A stretch of 64,000 bases of DNA from an uncultured Burkholderiales bacterium (GCA_903932865.1 CAIZHQ010000016.1:1-64000), one strand, 5' to 3'; counted from the stretch's first letter, positions 17,465 to 25,476 are shown. Numbers and translations: made by a program. The notes: generated from the sequence alone by a model not told the origin.

Positions 17465-18435
17465 TGGCCTGGTTTGAAGGTTTCGAGCGCCAGACGCTCA
17501 GCGTGGCGGGCTTGCCGGTGTGCTTCAGGCGCTCGGCCGATTGGGCTGCGCAAGCGCACTTGCCTGTGCTGGTCTTGCTGCACGGCTTTCCGCAGACCCA
17601 TGTCATGTGGCACCGTGTCGCGCAAAACTTGCGCGGCCGTTACCGCCTGCTCATGCCCGATCTGCGCGGCTACGGTGATTCGTCGCATGCCGTGGGCGAC
17701 GCGCAGCACCTGCACTACAGCAAACGCGCCATGGCGCAAGAAGTGGTGGGCCTGCTCGATGCCCTGAGCGTGGACGACTTTTTCTTGTGCGGCCACGACC
17801 GTGGCGGGCGCGTGGCGCACCGTTTGGCGCTGGACCATGCCCAACGTGTCAAGAAGTTGTGCATCATCGACATCGCACCCACCTTCGACATGTACAGCGG
17901 CCACTGGGGCAAAACGCCCGAGGCCTCTGGCCCGGTGGCGGACCCGTACTTTGCCTTCGCGCAGGCCTATTACCACTGGTTTCACCTGACCCAGCCCGCA
18001 CCGCTGCCCGAGTTCATGATCGGCGGCAACCCCAAGGACTACTTGCACGCCAAGCTCGGCGGCTGGGGCAGCCAGGGGCTGGGCTACATCGAGGCCGAAG
18101 CCCTTGCCCAGTACGAACGCGCATTTTGCAACCCCGCGCTCAACGACAAAGGCTGGTCTGCAGCCATCCACAGCGCGGCCGAAGACTACCGTGCCAGCGC
18201 AGGCATTGACCTGGAGCACGACCGCGAAGACCGTGCGCGCGGTGACAAACTCGCTTGCGACACCCTGGTGCTGTGGGGCGATCGTGGCGTGGTCAACCGC
18301 ATGTTCAAACCGGTCGAGCTCTGGCAGGCGCAATGCGCTGGCCGAGTCAGTGGCCAGCTCATGTCTTCAGGTCACTTCATTCCGGAAGAGCTGCCCGAAG
18401 CCACCAGCGAAGCCTTGGCGAAGTGGATGGTTTGA
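17464..18435 (+). CDS. Haloacetate dehalogenase-like alpha/beta hydrolase
   Basis: 323 aa. The nucleophile position in GHDRGG is Asp (D112), as in fluoroacetate dehalogenases, rather than Ser. Other residues remembered from the Rhodopseudomonas enzyme are also in register: R113 and R116 (carboxylate binding), D136 (acid), H171-W172 and Y242 (halide pocket) and H304 (base). The sequence around HGFPQTHVMWH and DLRGYGDSS also fits. A stretch of about 15 residues near 146-160 is inserted relative to those enzymes. The start overlaps the TctC stop by 1 bp, so it belongs to the operon. Likely reaction: hydrolytic removal of halide from a 2-haloacid, or another Asp-nucleophile hydrolysis. Confidence 0.78.
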   Translation: MAWFEGFERQTLSVAGLPVCFRRSADWAAQAHLPVLVLLHGFPQTHVMWHRVAQNLRGRYRLLMPDLRGYGDSSHAVGDAQHLHYSKRAMAQEVVGLLDALSVDDFFLCGHDRGGRVAHRLALDHAQRVKKLCIIDIAPTFDMYSGHWGKTPEASGPVADPYFAFAQAYYHWFHLTQPAPLPEFMIGGNPKDYLHAKLGGWGSQGLGYIEAEALAQYERAFCNPALNDKGWSAAIHSAAEDYRASAGIDLEHDREDRARGDKLACDTLVLWGDRGVVNRMFKPVELWQAQCAGRVSGQLMSSGHFIPEELPEATSEALAKWMV

Positions 18436-18448
18436 AAGTGATGTCTTT

Positions 18449-18474
18449 GTAGGAGCGCACCCCGTGCGCGAAGG
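18449..18474. repeat. REP-like palindromic element
   Basis: GTAGGAGCGCACCCCGTGCGC followed by GAAGGG. The core GCGCAC-CCC-GTGCGC (18455-18469) is a perfect 6-bp stem, and the GTAGGAGCG...GCGAAG frame is like REP elements of Pseudomonas and relatives. It sits between two convergent genes, the usual REP location. A similar dyad occurs at 25477-25490. Confidence 0.45.
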
Positions 18475-18493
18475 GCGCTGATTTGCGGCGGGC

Positions 18494-19267
18494 TCAGGCC
18501 CCGCAGCACTTTTTGTACTTTTTCCCGCTGCCGCAACTGCACGCATCGTTTCGACCCGGCGTGGCTTCTTTGACGACTTGGGTCACACGCGGGCCGATGT
18601 TGCGCCAGATCTCGCGAAAGTCGTACACCGCCCACAGCGCTTCACCGTAGGCATTCAATCGCTCTTCGCTCACGCTGGGTGGGCCGTCTTCTGACAAAGC
18701 TGACAAGGTGGGCACCGCGTCGTCGTCTTCGGTCAGGGCCACGATGGCTTCAAGCGACAGGTCGTACCACTTGGCCGCTTCCTTGTCCTTGGGCGTGGCC
18801 CATTCCTCGGGCCAGTTTTCCACCGCGAACATGAAGCCCAGCGCCCAGACTTGTGCAAACGAAGGGATCTCGCTGTCTGCGATTTCTTCGCGCTCTTCGG
18901 GTGGCAGCGAGGCGATCGCGCCGCGCACGTCCATCACTTCGGGGGCATAGGCCTTGTCGTCGTCCAGCGCCTCCACGGGGGTGTCCAGGGCCAGCTTGAT
19001 TTCGTTAAAACGGCGCTGCCACAAAGCCATGAACTGCTGGCGTTGTGCGTCGTCGGCAAAGCTGCCACCTTCATCGCCATCGTCTACGCCCAGCAGCATG
19101 GGCAGCCACTCGCCGTCAGGAATGGCGCGGCGGCAGCACACCAGCGCGGCCATGAAGCCCTCGCAAAACTCCCACTGCGGCGTCTCTTCAAAGCGCTCGC
19201 GCAGGTCGTCCAGGATGTTGTCCAGGGTGTCAAAGTCTGCGACTTCCAAGCCAGCGGTGGTGTTCAT
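18494..19267 (-). CDS. UPF0149/YecA-family protein with C-terminal SEC-C metal-binding motif
   Basis: 257 aa. The N-terminal two thirds (FEETPQWEFCEGFMAALVCCRR... and ...WALGFMFAVENWPEEW) fit the UPF0149/YgfB-YecA fold. The C-terminus RNDACSCGSGKKYKKCC is a canonical SEC-C zinc-binding motif of the CxCxSGxxxxxCC type, shared with the SecA tail. Function is not established; the zinc tail suggests contact with SecA, ribosomes or nucleic acid. Single gene, convergent with the dehalogenase-like gene. Confidence 0.88.
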   Translation of the reverse strand: MNTTAGLEVADFDTLDNILDDLRERFEETPQWEFCEGFMAALVCCRRAIPDGEWLPMLLGVDDGDEGGSFADDAQRQQFMALWQRRFNEIKLALDTPVEALDDDKAYAPEVMDVRGAIASLPPEEREEIADSEIPSFAQVWALGFMFAVENWPEEWATPKDKEAAKWYDLSLEAIVALTEDDDAVPTLSALSEDGPPSVSEERLNAYGEALWAVYDFREIWRNIGPRVTQVVKEATPGRNDACSCGSGKKYKKCCGA

Positions 19268-19319
19268 GGGGTGTTCCTGTGGTCAGGCGGGGATTGTAGG
19301 TGGGGGGCTTGAGCCCTCT

Positions 19320-19601
19320 TTACCGTTGGTTGACCAAGTGTCCGTTGACGTACTTGTGCAGCAAGCTGGCCGCCAGCGTTTGGTAGGGGATGCCTTCTTC
19401 TACTGCGCGCGCTTGCAGGCTTTTCAGGTCGCGGCTGGAAATGCGGATGTTCAGGCGCTGGTCCTTTTTCAGCGTGGCTTCGGCTGTGACTTGGTGGGCT
19501 TTGCGGCGCGTGTTCGCATCACCAACGGACTTGAGGGTGCCCGCCTCTAGGGCCTGCAAGATGTCCAATTCTTCATCGTCATAAGTCGGCTTTTTGGTCA
19601 T
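19320..19601 (-). CDS. BrnA-like antitoxin (ribbon-helix-helix type)
   Basis: 93 aa. The C-terminal part, DQRLNIRISSRDLKSLQARAVEEGIPYQTLAASLLHKYVNG, has the pattern of a ribbon-helix-helix DNA-binding domain of CopG/BrnA antitoxins (a beta strand with RLNIRIS, then two helices). The N-terminus is acidic and probably binds the toxin. The ATG overlaps the stop of the upstream toxin gene by 4 bp. It should neutralise the toxin and repress the shared promoter at the palindrome 19876-19908. Confidence 0.78.
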   Translation of the reverse strand: MTKKPTYDDEELDILQALEAGTLKSVGDANTRRKAHQVTAEATLKKDQRLNIRISSRDLKSLQARAVEEGIPYQTLAASLLHKYVNGHLVNQR

Positions 19602-19882
19602 GACTGGCTCCTGTATTGCTTGGTGGCCTTGCGGCTGGGGATGATGGTTTTGAGAAAAATCTCGATGTCTGATTCAACAAAAGGGACGGCGTAGACATAG
19701 CCATCGACCTCTACCATGGAAATCATTTGTCCGGGATATTTGTCCTGGTTAGGGTGGAAAACCACTTCCAACTCGTTGCCAAGGCTGATTTCAAAAACAA
19801 TTCGCTCAAAAGAAATGCCTCGTTCTTTGAGCAGCAACTGATTTTTTTCGAAATTCCAGTTGTAAAGTTTTGCGGCAGGCAT
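19598..19882 (-). CDS. BrnT-like type II toxin (RelE-fold RNase)
   Basis: 94 aa. The N-terminal YNWNFEKNQLLLKERGISFERIVFEI matches the start of BrnT-type toxins (FEWDxxKxxxNxxKHGVSFExAxxxF), and the C-terminal IIPSRKATKQYR is the basic tail that carries catalytic or RNA-binding residues. BrnT proteins are ribonucleases that stop translation. Toxin first and antitoxin second is the normal BrnTA order. The start codon lies inside a 15-bp perfect inverted repeat that also holds the -10 box, suggesting autoregulation and possibly a leaderless mRNA. Confidence 0.75.
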   Translation of the reverse strand: MPAAKLYNWNFEKNQLLLKERGISFERIVFEISLGNELEVVFHPNQDKYPGQMISMVEVDGYVYAVPFVESDIEIFLKTIIPSRKATKQYRSQS

Positions 19883-19918
19883 GTGTGCATTTTATGCACA
19901 CATGCCTGAATCAGTCAA
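19876..19918 (-). promoter_or_regulatory. Promoter/operator of the BrnTA-like module (15-bp perfect palindrome)
   Basis: Read on the minus strand: a -35 box TTGACT (19918-19913), an 18-nt spacer and a -10 box TAAAAT (19894-19889). Arms CAGGCATGTGTGCAT (19908-19894) and ATGCACACATGCCTG (19890-19876) are exact reverse complements separated by AAA. The toxin ATG at 19882 lies in the second arm, about 7 nt after the -10 box, so transcription may begin at or next to the start codon. The -35 overlaps the stop codon of the PIN gene. Confidence 0.7.
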
Positions 19919-20358
19919 ACAACTCTGCCAAGAGAGTGTTCATCGACTGGGTTCAAGGTCACGCCGCAGCGCTCCAAGCGTTTTTTCATGCACAGCACCT
20001 GCGCGTCCTTGCTGTGCAAGGCGGCGGTATGCTGCACAGCCAGGTCGATGAATTTTTGGTCGTCGGCGTCTTTGCAGGCGTAAGGGGCTTTGGGCGCGTC
20101 GGGCTGCAGATGCGCAAGGCGGTCGAAGTGCGCCAGCACGGTATCGGCGGGCAGGGCGCGGGCGGTCAAGCGCTTGACGATTTGCGGGTAGGCCAGCACG
20201 CGGGCCAGTTCTTCACGCATGGCGGCGGTGGCGATCCACCCGCTGATGCCTGTCTCGACGCGGGTGCGCAAAGCCGCTGCCTTGGGTTCGTCAAACACCC
20301 ACAGGTCGAGCACGATGTTGGTGTCCAACACGCAGCGTGTTGGTGCCTGCGCGTTCAT
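19915..20358 (-). CDS. PIN-domain protein, putative toxin component (COG1569 type)
   Basis: 147 aa from ATG 20358, which overlaps the upstream methyltransferase stop by 4 bp. PIN features: CVLDTNIVLDLWVFDEP at residues 9-25 (first acidic residue), a central TAAMREELARVLAYPQI, and KDADDQKFIDLAV with clustered acids. This is the pattern of metal-dependent RNases in the PIN toxin group. No antitoxin gene precedes it; it is instead coupled to an rRNA methyltransferase. It could be a solitary toxin relic or a housekeeping RNA nuclease. A longer upstream frame is rejected because it lies inside the methyltransferase. Confidence 0.8.
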   Translation of the reverse strand: MNAQAPTRCVLDTNIVLDLWVFDEPKAAALRTRVETGISGWIATAAMREELARVLAYPQIVKRLTARALPADTVLAHFDRLAHLQPDAPKAPYACKDADDQKFIDLAVQHTAALHSKDAQVLCMKKRLERCGVTLNPVDEHSLGRVV

Positions 20359-21674
20359 GGCGCAGCCGTACCGGCAGCCCCCGGCGTGTCGGCAGAGGGG
20401 GCTTCGTTCGCCGTACGCTTCAAGCTGCCTTTGACCATGTCCAAGCGGAACAAGCGGCATTCGATGGGGCCGTTCCACATGGGCACGCGACGCGATTCTT
20501 TGAGGCGCATTTTGCTGGGCAGCTTCAGGTCGGGCGTGAGCATGAAGGCGCTCCAGCCGCTGTAGTTTTTCTTCCAGTGGCTGGCCAGTTGGGCAAAAAA
20601 GTCACCGCCGTCGTCGGTTTGGGCGGTTTCGCGGTGGTGGCTTGGGGCGGCTGCACGGGTGCTTGAGCGGGCATCGGCCAGCGCCCCCGGTTGGAAGCTG
20701 TCACGCCCCCGACCGGCCACACCCGCTGCGGCAATGCGCTCGCCATAAGGCGGGTTGAGCAGCATGACGCCAGGCGACTCGCTGGGGGGCATGCGTTGCA
20801 GCGCGTCGCCACCCCGGAACTCGATCACGCCCGACACGCCTGCGCGTTCGGCGTTGCGCTCGGCAAAGTCGACCATGCGGAAGGCCACATCGCTGCCAAA
20901 AACCGGCGCGGTGGGTTCGTGTTCGTGGTCGCGGGCTTCTTCGATCAGGCCTTGCCAGACGTGGTTTTGGAAGGGCAGCAATTTTTCAAAACCAAAGCGG
21001 CGTTGCAAACCGGGTGCGATGCCGCAGGCGATTTGCGCCGCTTCGATCGGGATGGTGCCGCTGCCGCAGCAGGGGTCGTACAGCGGCACGGTGGCATCCC
21101 AGCCACTGGCTGCGATCATGGCCGCAGCCAGTGTTTCTTTCAGGGGCGCGTCGCCCTTGTCGGTGCGCCAGCCGCGCTTGAACAGGGGCTCGCCCGAGGT
21201 GTCGATGTAGAGCGTGGCCGTTTCGGGCGTCAGGTGCGCGTAGATGCGCACATCGGGCCAGGTGGTGTCGACGCTGGGGCGCTCGCCGCGTTTGGCGCGA
21301 AAGCGGTCGGCCACCGCGTCTTTGATCTTGAGGGCCGCAAAGTTCAGGCTGTTGAGCGGGCTGTGCTGCGCGGTGATGTCGATCTTGAAAGTTTGCTTGG
21401 GCGTGAACCAGATTTCCCAGGCCACCTCACTGGCGGCCTTGTACAGGTCGTTTTCGTGGCGGTAATCGGTCACCGACAGTTGCACCAGCACCCGCTGCGT
21501 CAGGCGGCTGTGCAGGTTGATGCGCAGGGCGTCGCGCCAAGAGGCGCGGGCCATCACGCCACCGCGGCCCGTCATCAGGTCGTGGCCCGTCAGGCCCGTG
21601 ATGGCGTGCACCTCGTCGGCCAAAAAGCCCTCGACACCCGCGGCGCAAGGCATGAACAGATTCAAAGAATTCAC
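20355..21674 (-). CDS. THUMP-domain class I SAM-dependent rRNA methyltransferase (RlmL N-half/YcbY-like)
   Basis: 439 aa. The N-terminal THUMP region (about 1-165) is followed by a Rossmann methyltransferase with DPCCGSGTIPIEAA (SAM motif I) and LLNPPYGER (the NPPY catalytic motif). This arrangement matches the m2G2445 23S rRNA methyltransferase half of E. coli RlmL; the m7G half (RlmK) is absent, as is common in betaproteobacteria. After NPPYGER there is a low-complexity insertion of about 45 residues rich in Ala, Arg and Ser before the final strands. It lies downstream of rpoN with a 13-bp gap. Confidence 0.87.
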   Translation of the reverse strand: MNSLNLFMPCAAGVEGFLADEVHAITGLTGHDLMTGRGGVMARASWRDALRINLHSRLTQRVLVQLSVTDYRHENDLYKAASEVAWEIWFTPKQTFKIDITAQHSPLNSLNFAALKIKDAVADRFRAKRGERPSVDTTWPDVRIYAHLTPETATLYIDTSGEPLFKRGWRTDKGDAPLKETLAAAMIAASGWDATVPLYDPCCGSGTIPIEAAQIACGIAPGLQRRFGFEKLLPFQNHVWQGLIEEARDHEHEPTAPVFGSDVAFRMVDFAERNAERAGVSGVIEFRGGDALQRMPPSESPGVMLLNPPYGERIAAAGVAGRGRDSFQPGALADARSSTRAAAPSHHRETAQTDDGGDFFAQLASHWKKNYSGWSAFMLTPDLKLPSKMRLKESRRVPMWNGPIECRLFRLDMVKGSLKRTANEAPSADTPGAAGTAAP

Positions 21675-21687
21675 AGGGAAACGTTTC

Positions 21688-23229
21688 TCAAAGGGTTTTG
21701 CGCAGATTCGCAGGCGCGATCTTCAGGGCTTCGCGGTACTTGGCCACCGTGCGGCGGGCGCAGTCGATGCCTTGCTCTTTCAGCATCTCGGAGATCTGGT
21801 TGTCCGACAGCGGCTTGGCGGGTTTTTCAGCGGCCACAAATTGCTTGATCAGGGCGCGCACTGCAGTGCTCGATGCTGCGCTGCCGCTGTCGGTCCCCAA
21901 GCCTGAGCCAAAGAAATACTTCAGCTCAAACGTGCCTTGCGGCGTGGACATGTATTTGGCCGTGGTCACGCGGCTGATGGTGGACTCGTGCATGCCCAGC
22001 TCGTCAGCAATCTCGCGCAGCACCAGCGGGCGCATGGCCAGTGCACCGTGCGTCAAAAAGTTTTTCTGTCGCTCCACGATGGCGGTGGACACGCGCAAGA
22101 TGGTGTCAAAGCGCTGCTGGATGTTCTTGATGAACCAGCGCGCTTCTTGCAGGCGTTGTTGCAAACCTGCGTGGTTGTCGCCCTTGCCACCGCGCAGGGC
22201 GTTGGCATAAATGTCGTGCACGCGCAACTTGGGCATCACATCGGGGTTGAGCTGGATGCGGAATCTCGGTGTCGCCGTCTTGCTGGTGTTCACCACCAAC
22301 ACATCGGGAATGATGATGTTTTGCTCGGCCAGCGCAAAGGGACGCCCGGGCTTGGGTTCGAGCCGAGCGATGAAGGGAATGGCGGCTTTGACCACGGGTT
22401 CGCTCAAGCCGCACGATACCGCCAGCCGTTTGAAGTCGCGCTTGGCCAGCATTTCGAGTGGTTGCGTGCAAATGGCCAGCGCCGCATGGGCCACTTCGTC
22501 GTCCGGGTCATTCTGCAGCCAGGCCTTGACTTGGATACGCAGGCACTCGGCCAGGTCGCGTGCGCCCACGCCCATGGGTTCGAGCGATTGCAACAAACCC
22601 AGCGCCACCGTGAAGCGGTGCACCAGCTCGTCGATTTGCTCAAAGTCATCGGTCCCAGCCAAGCTGGCGGCCAGCTCGGGCAGGGTGTCGGTCAGGTAAC
22701 CATCGTCGTTGAGCGACTCGATCAAATAGCGCAGCGCCGCGCGGTCAAGTTCGGACAAGCGAAGTGACAATGCCTGGCGGTGCAAAAAGTCGGTGAGCGA
22801 TCCACTGCTGCGTGCCAGGTCGATGGCGTCGGCAGTTTCTTCGCCGTTGTTCTGGCGCGGTGTGGCGTCGCCGCCCCACTCACTGTCGTCGGGGCGCATG
22901 TCCACGCTGCCGTCGCCGTCCCAGCTTTCGGCCAGGTCGGTCACGGCTTCGTCGCGGGTTTCGCTGGGGCTGTCGTCGCTGCTGCTGGTCGTGCTGGCAC
23001 TTTCACTCACCCGGTCGCCCAAGCTGACGTGGGCATCGGCTTGGTCCAGGCCAAAGGCTTCGGAAGGCGCTTCTTCTTCGGCCCGCTCCAAAAAGGGGTT
23101 GTCGTCCAGCATCTGGTCGACTTCTTGCGACAGCTCCAGGGTGGACAGTTGCAGAAGGCGGATCGATTGTTGCAACTGGGGCGTGAGCGCCAGGTGCTGG
23201 GACATGCGAAGCGACAGGCCGGGCTTCAT
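21688..23229 (-). CDS. rpoN: RNA polymerase sigma-54 factor
   Basis: 513 aa from ATG 23229. Region I is evident (MKPGLSLRMSQHLALTPQLQQSI...), followed by an acidic, low-complexity region II, the core-binding region and the C-terminal RpoN box ARRTVAKYRE that contacts the -24 promoter element. It directs RNA polymerase to -24/-12 promoters activated by NtrC-type ATPases. The order lptA-lptB-rpoN is conserved in proteobacteria; here rpoN is followed by an rRNA methyltransferase rather than the usual hpf/ptsN genes. Confidence 0.97.
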   Translation of the reverse strand: MKPGLSLRMSQHLALTPQLQQSIRLLQLSTLELSQEVDQMLDDNPFLERAEEEAPSEAFGLDQADAHVSLGDRVSESASTTSSSDDSPSETRDEAVTDLAESWDGDGSVDMRPDDSEWGGDATPRQNNGEETADAIDLARSSGSLTDFLHRQALSLRLSELDRAALRYLIESLNDDGYLTDTLPELAASLAGTDDFEQIDELVHRFTVALGLLQSLEPMGVGARDLAECLRIQVKAWLQNDPDDEVAHAALAICTQPLEMLAKRDFKRLAVSCGLSEPVVKAAIPFIARLEPKPGRPFALAEQNIIIPDVLVVNTSKTATPRFRIQLNPDVMPKLRVHDIYANALRGGKGDNHAGLQQRLQEARWFIKNIQQRFDTILRVSTAIVERQKNFLTHGALAMRPLVLREIADELGMHESTISRVTTAKYMSTPQGTFELKYFFGSGLGTDSGSAASSTAVRALIKQFVAAEKPAKPLSDNQISEMLKEQGIDCARRTVAKYREALKIAPANLRKTL

Positions 23230-23266
23230 GGCTGTGCGCTCAGGTTGTGGTCGAGGGGGGTGTTCA

Positions 23267-24028
23267 TCACATCCTGAAGTGTTCGCCCAGGTACACCCGG
23301 CGCACATCGGCATTGGCCACGATCTCATCGGGCGTGCCTTGGGCCAGCACGCGGCCTTCGCTGATGATGTAGGCGTGGTCGCAAATGCCCAGTGTTTCGC
23401 GCACGTTGTGGTCGGTGATCAGCACGCCAATGCCGCGTTGCTTGAGGAAGGCGATGATGCGCTGGATCTCAATCACGGCGATCGGGTCGATGCCGGCAAA
23501 AGGCTCGTCCAGCAAGATGAAGCGCGGGTCGGTGGCCAGCGCCCGGGCAATTTCCACGCGGCGGCGCTCACCGCCCGACAGCGCCACCGAGGGTGAGTCG
23601 CGCAGGTGCTCCACCCGCAAATCTGCCAGCAGTTCGCTCAGGCGTTTTTCCACCTCGTCGACGCTCAGGGCTTGGCCTTGTGCGTTGGTCTGCAGTTCCA
23701 AAATGGCCCGCACGTTGTCGGCCACCGACAGTTTGCGAAAGATGGAGGCTTCTTGCGGCAAATACGACAAGCCCATGCGCGAGCGCTTGTGGATCGGCAT
23801 GCGGGTGACGTCTTCGCCGTCGATCAAAATCTGCCCGCCGTCGGCCCGCACCAGGCCCACGATCATGTAAAACGAAGTGGTTTTGCCTGCGCCGTTGGGG
23901 CCCAGCAGCCCCACCACTTCACCCTTGTCCACTTGGACCGACACGTCGTGAACCACCTTTCGGCTGCCGTAAGCTTTCTTCAGGTGGCGCGCTTGCAGGC
24001 GGCTGTCGGAGGCAACGGCAGTGCTCAT
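23267..24028 (-). CDS. lptB: LPS export ABC transporter ATP-binding protein LptB
   Basis: 253 aa with Walker [11 protein letters not shown], the LptB-typical SFYMIVGLV, the signature ALSGGERRR and Walker [16 protein letters not shown]. LptB powers extraction of lipopolysaccharide from the inner membrane together with LptF, LptG and LptC. The start overlaps the lptA stop by 4 bp. LptF/G are not in this window, as is usual because they lie elsewhere. Confidence 0.97.
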   Translation of the reverse strand: MSTAVASDSRLQARHLKKAYGSRKVVHDVSVQVDKGEVVGLLGPNGAGKTTSFYMIVGLVRADGGQILIDGEDVTRMPIHKRSRMGLSYLPQEASIFRKLSVADNVRAILELQTNAQGQALSVDEVEKRLSELLADLRVEHLRDSPSVALSGGERRRVEIARALATDPRFILLDEPFAGIDPIAVIEIQRIIAFLKQRGIGVLITDHNVRETLGICDHAYIISEGRVLAQGTPDEIVANADVRRVYLGEHFRM

Positions 24029-24654
24029 GGTTTTAGCGCGGGGACAAGGCCTGGGCTGGCGCGTAAGACGGGTGCGGTCGGTGCATTGGAGGTGGGTGAA
24101 GGCGGGGTGTTTCGGGGCGTCAGAATGGCCCGCACGCGTTGACCGGGCCCGCTGGCGGCCTGTCCGTCGACGGTCATGACTTCACTGGTGTTGTTGAACA
24201 CAATGGTGTGGCCATTGAGTTGGTCGGCCAGTTGGTTACCGCGCAAGATGCGCACTTCGGCTCGCTGGCTCAGGGTGACGACATCGGCCTGGTTGTCGTA
24301 AGTGATCTGTTCGGCCTCACCCTCGGTGAATTCGTTCAAACCCTCACGCTTTTGCCTGAAAAACACCCGCTCGGAGGGGGCAGCCCACAAGCGAGCCACC
24401 TGCCGGCCTTGCGCGTCTTGCTGCACCTCCATGCGTGCGGCGCGCAATACCAGGGTGCCCTTGGTGGCCAGCACCTTGCCGGTGAACTGGGTCAACTGAC
24501 GCGCCTGGTCATGACGCATGCTGTCGGCTTCGATGTTCATGGGTTGATCCCGATCGGCTTTTTCGGCATGGCTGGGCATGGCGAGCAAGCAGGCACACAG
24601 CCCCGGCAAAGCCCATTGGGCCAGGCGAGAGAGGGAGGGTGATTTAAGGGGCAT
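24025..24654 (-). CDS. lptA: LPS transport periplasmic protein LptA
   Basis: 209 aa with a signal peptide ending about SHA at residue 30 and the OstA/LptA domain: [30 protein letters not shown]. It forms the periplasmic bridge that carries LPS to LptDE. The C-terminal 35 residues are Pro/Ala-rich and probably disordered. Coupled to lptB. lptC, normally directly upstream, is not here; dsbA takes its place across a terminator, so lptA has its own promoter in 24655-24738. Confidence 0.93.
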   Translation of the reverse strand: MPLKSPSLSRLAQWALPGLCACLLAMPSHAEKADRDQPMNIEADSMRHDQARQLTQFTGKVLATKGTLVLRAARMEVQQDAQGRQVARLWAAPSERVFFRQKREGLNEFTEGEAEQITYDNQADVVTLSQRAEVRILRGNQLADQLNGHTIVFNNTSEVMTVDGQAASGPGQRVRAILTPRNTPPSPTSNAPTAPVLRASPGLVPALKP

Positions 24655-24738
24655 GAATCTTGCTGTTAATTCTAATCATTGTAGGTGCAAGTGCCCCGCA
24701 TCCTGCCCGAGGTGTGTCAAAAATCAATGGTCGGCCAC

Positions 24739-24770
24739 AAAAAACCCACGCGGGGCAGCGGCGGGTTTTA
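24739..24770 (-). terminator. Rho-independent terminator after dsbA
   Basis: On the minus strand AAAACCC (24769-24763) pairs with GGGTTTT (24747-24741) around a GC-rich centre, and the T run continues to 24739. It lies about 45 nt after the dsbA stop and separates the argS-SPOR-dsbA unit from lptA. Confidence 0.6.
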
Positions 24771-24815
24771 AAAATAACCCGCGCGGGTGGGCATCCGGGC
24801 GAGACGCCTGGAGGC

Positions 24816-25457
24816 TCAGCGGTTCTGGCGGCTTTGGGCAATCAGCGCATCGGCCACTTGCAGGGCGCGAGGCATGCTGCCCGCCAGGGTGCCGTCGATG
24901 TAGAAGCGGCCCGCCACACCCAGCGAAGGTACGCCTTCGATTTTGAAGTCGTTTTGCAGTTGTACGGCCCGCTTAGCCTTGGTGGCCACGCCAAAGGACT
25001 TGTAGGTCTGCTCGAACTTGGCTTTGTCGATGCCTTGTTTTTCGGCCCAAGCCAGCACAGCCGCATCGGAATTGAGCATCAGCTTTTCACCATGGATGGC
25101 GGTGAACACACGGATGTGCATTTTCTCGACCAGGTTCATGGCTTCGAGCGTGTAGTACAGGCGCTGCTGTGGCATAAAGTCATCCCGGAAGGCCACAGGC
25201 ACGCGGCGCACCACCACATCTTTGGGGGCGTTTTTGGCCCATTGTTCGAACGCGGGTTCGAAAAGGTTGCAGTGGGGGCAGCTGTACCAGAAGAACTCCA
25301 GCACCTCAATTTTGCCGTTGCCCGCCTCGGTCGCCACTGGGCGCTCAAGAGTGATGTAGTCTTTGCCCGAGCGAAAAGCTTGTTGAGCCCAGGCCGATGT
25401 ATGGCCCAGCCACGCGGTGACGGACAGCATGGCGGTTGAAAAAAGGCGTCGTTTCAT
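24816..25457 (-). CDS. dsbA: Thiol:disulfide interchange protein DsbA
   Basis: 213 aa periplasmic oxidoreductase. Signal peptide with cleavage after AWA (residue 24), thioredoxin-fold active site FFWYSCPHCNLFEP (CPHC) and cis-proline in the segment EGVPSLGV. It introduces disulfide bonds into exported proteins and is re-oxidised by DsbB. A GGAGTT ribosome binding site precedes ATG 25457. Follows the SPOR gene in the same direction. Confidence 0.95.
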   Translation of the reverse strand: MKRRLFSTAMLSVTAWLGHTSAWAQQAFRSGKDYITLERPVATEAGNGKIEVLEFFWYSCPHCNLFEPAFEQWAKNAPKDVVVRRVPVAFRDDFMPQQRLYYTLEAMNLVEKMHIRVFTAIHGEKLMLNSDAAVLAWAEKQGIDKAKFEQTYKSFGVATKAKRAVQLQNDFKIEGVPSLGVAGRFYIDGTLAGSMPRALQVADALIAQSRQNR

Positions 25458-25476
25458 TTGAACTCCTGTAGTCGGT

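Noticed and set aside
24644..24841. Small frames in the lptA-dsbA gap
   Set aside because: They cross the terminator hairpin and lack a ribosome binding site or family match.
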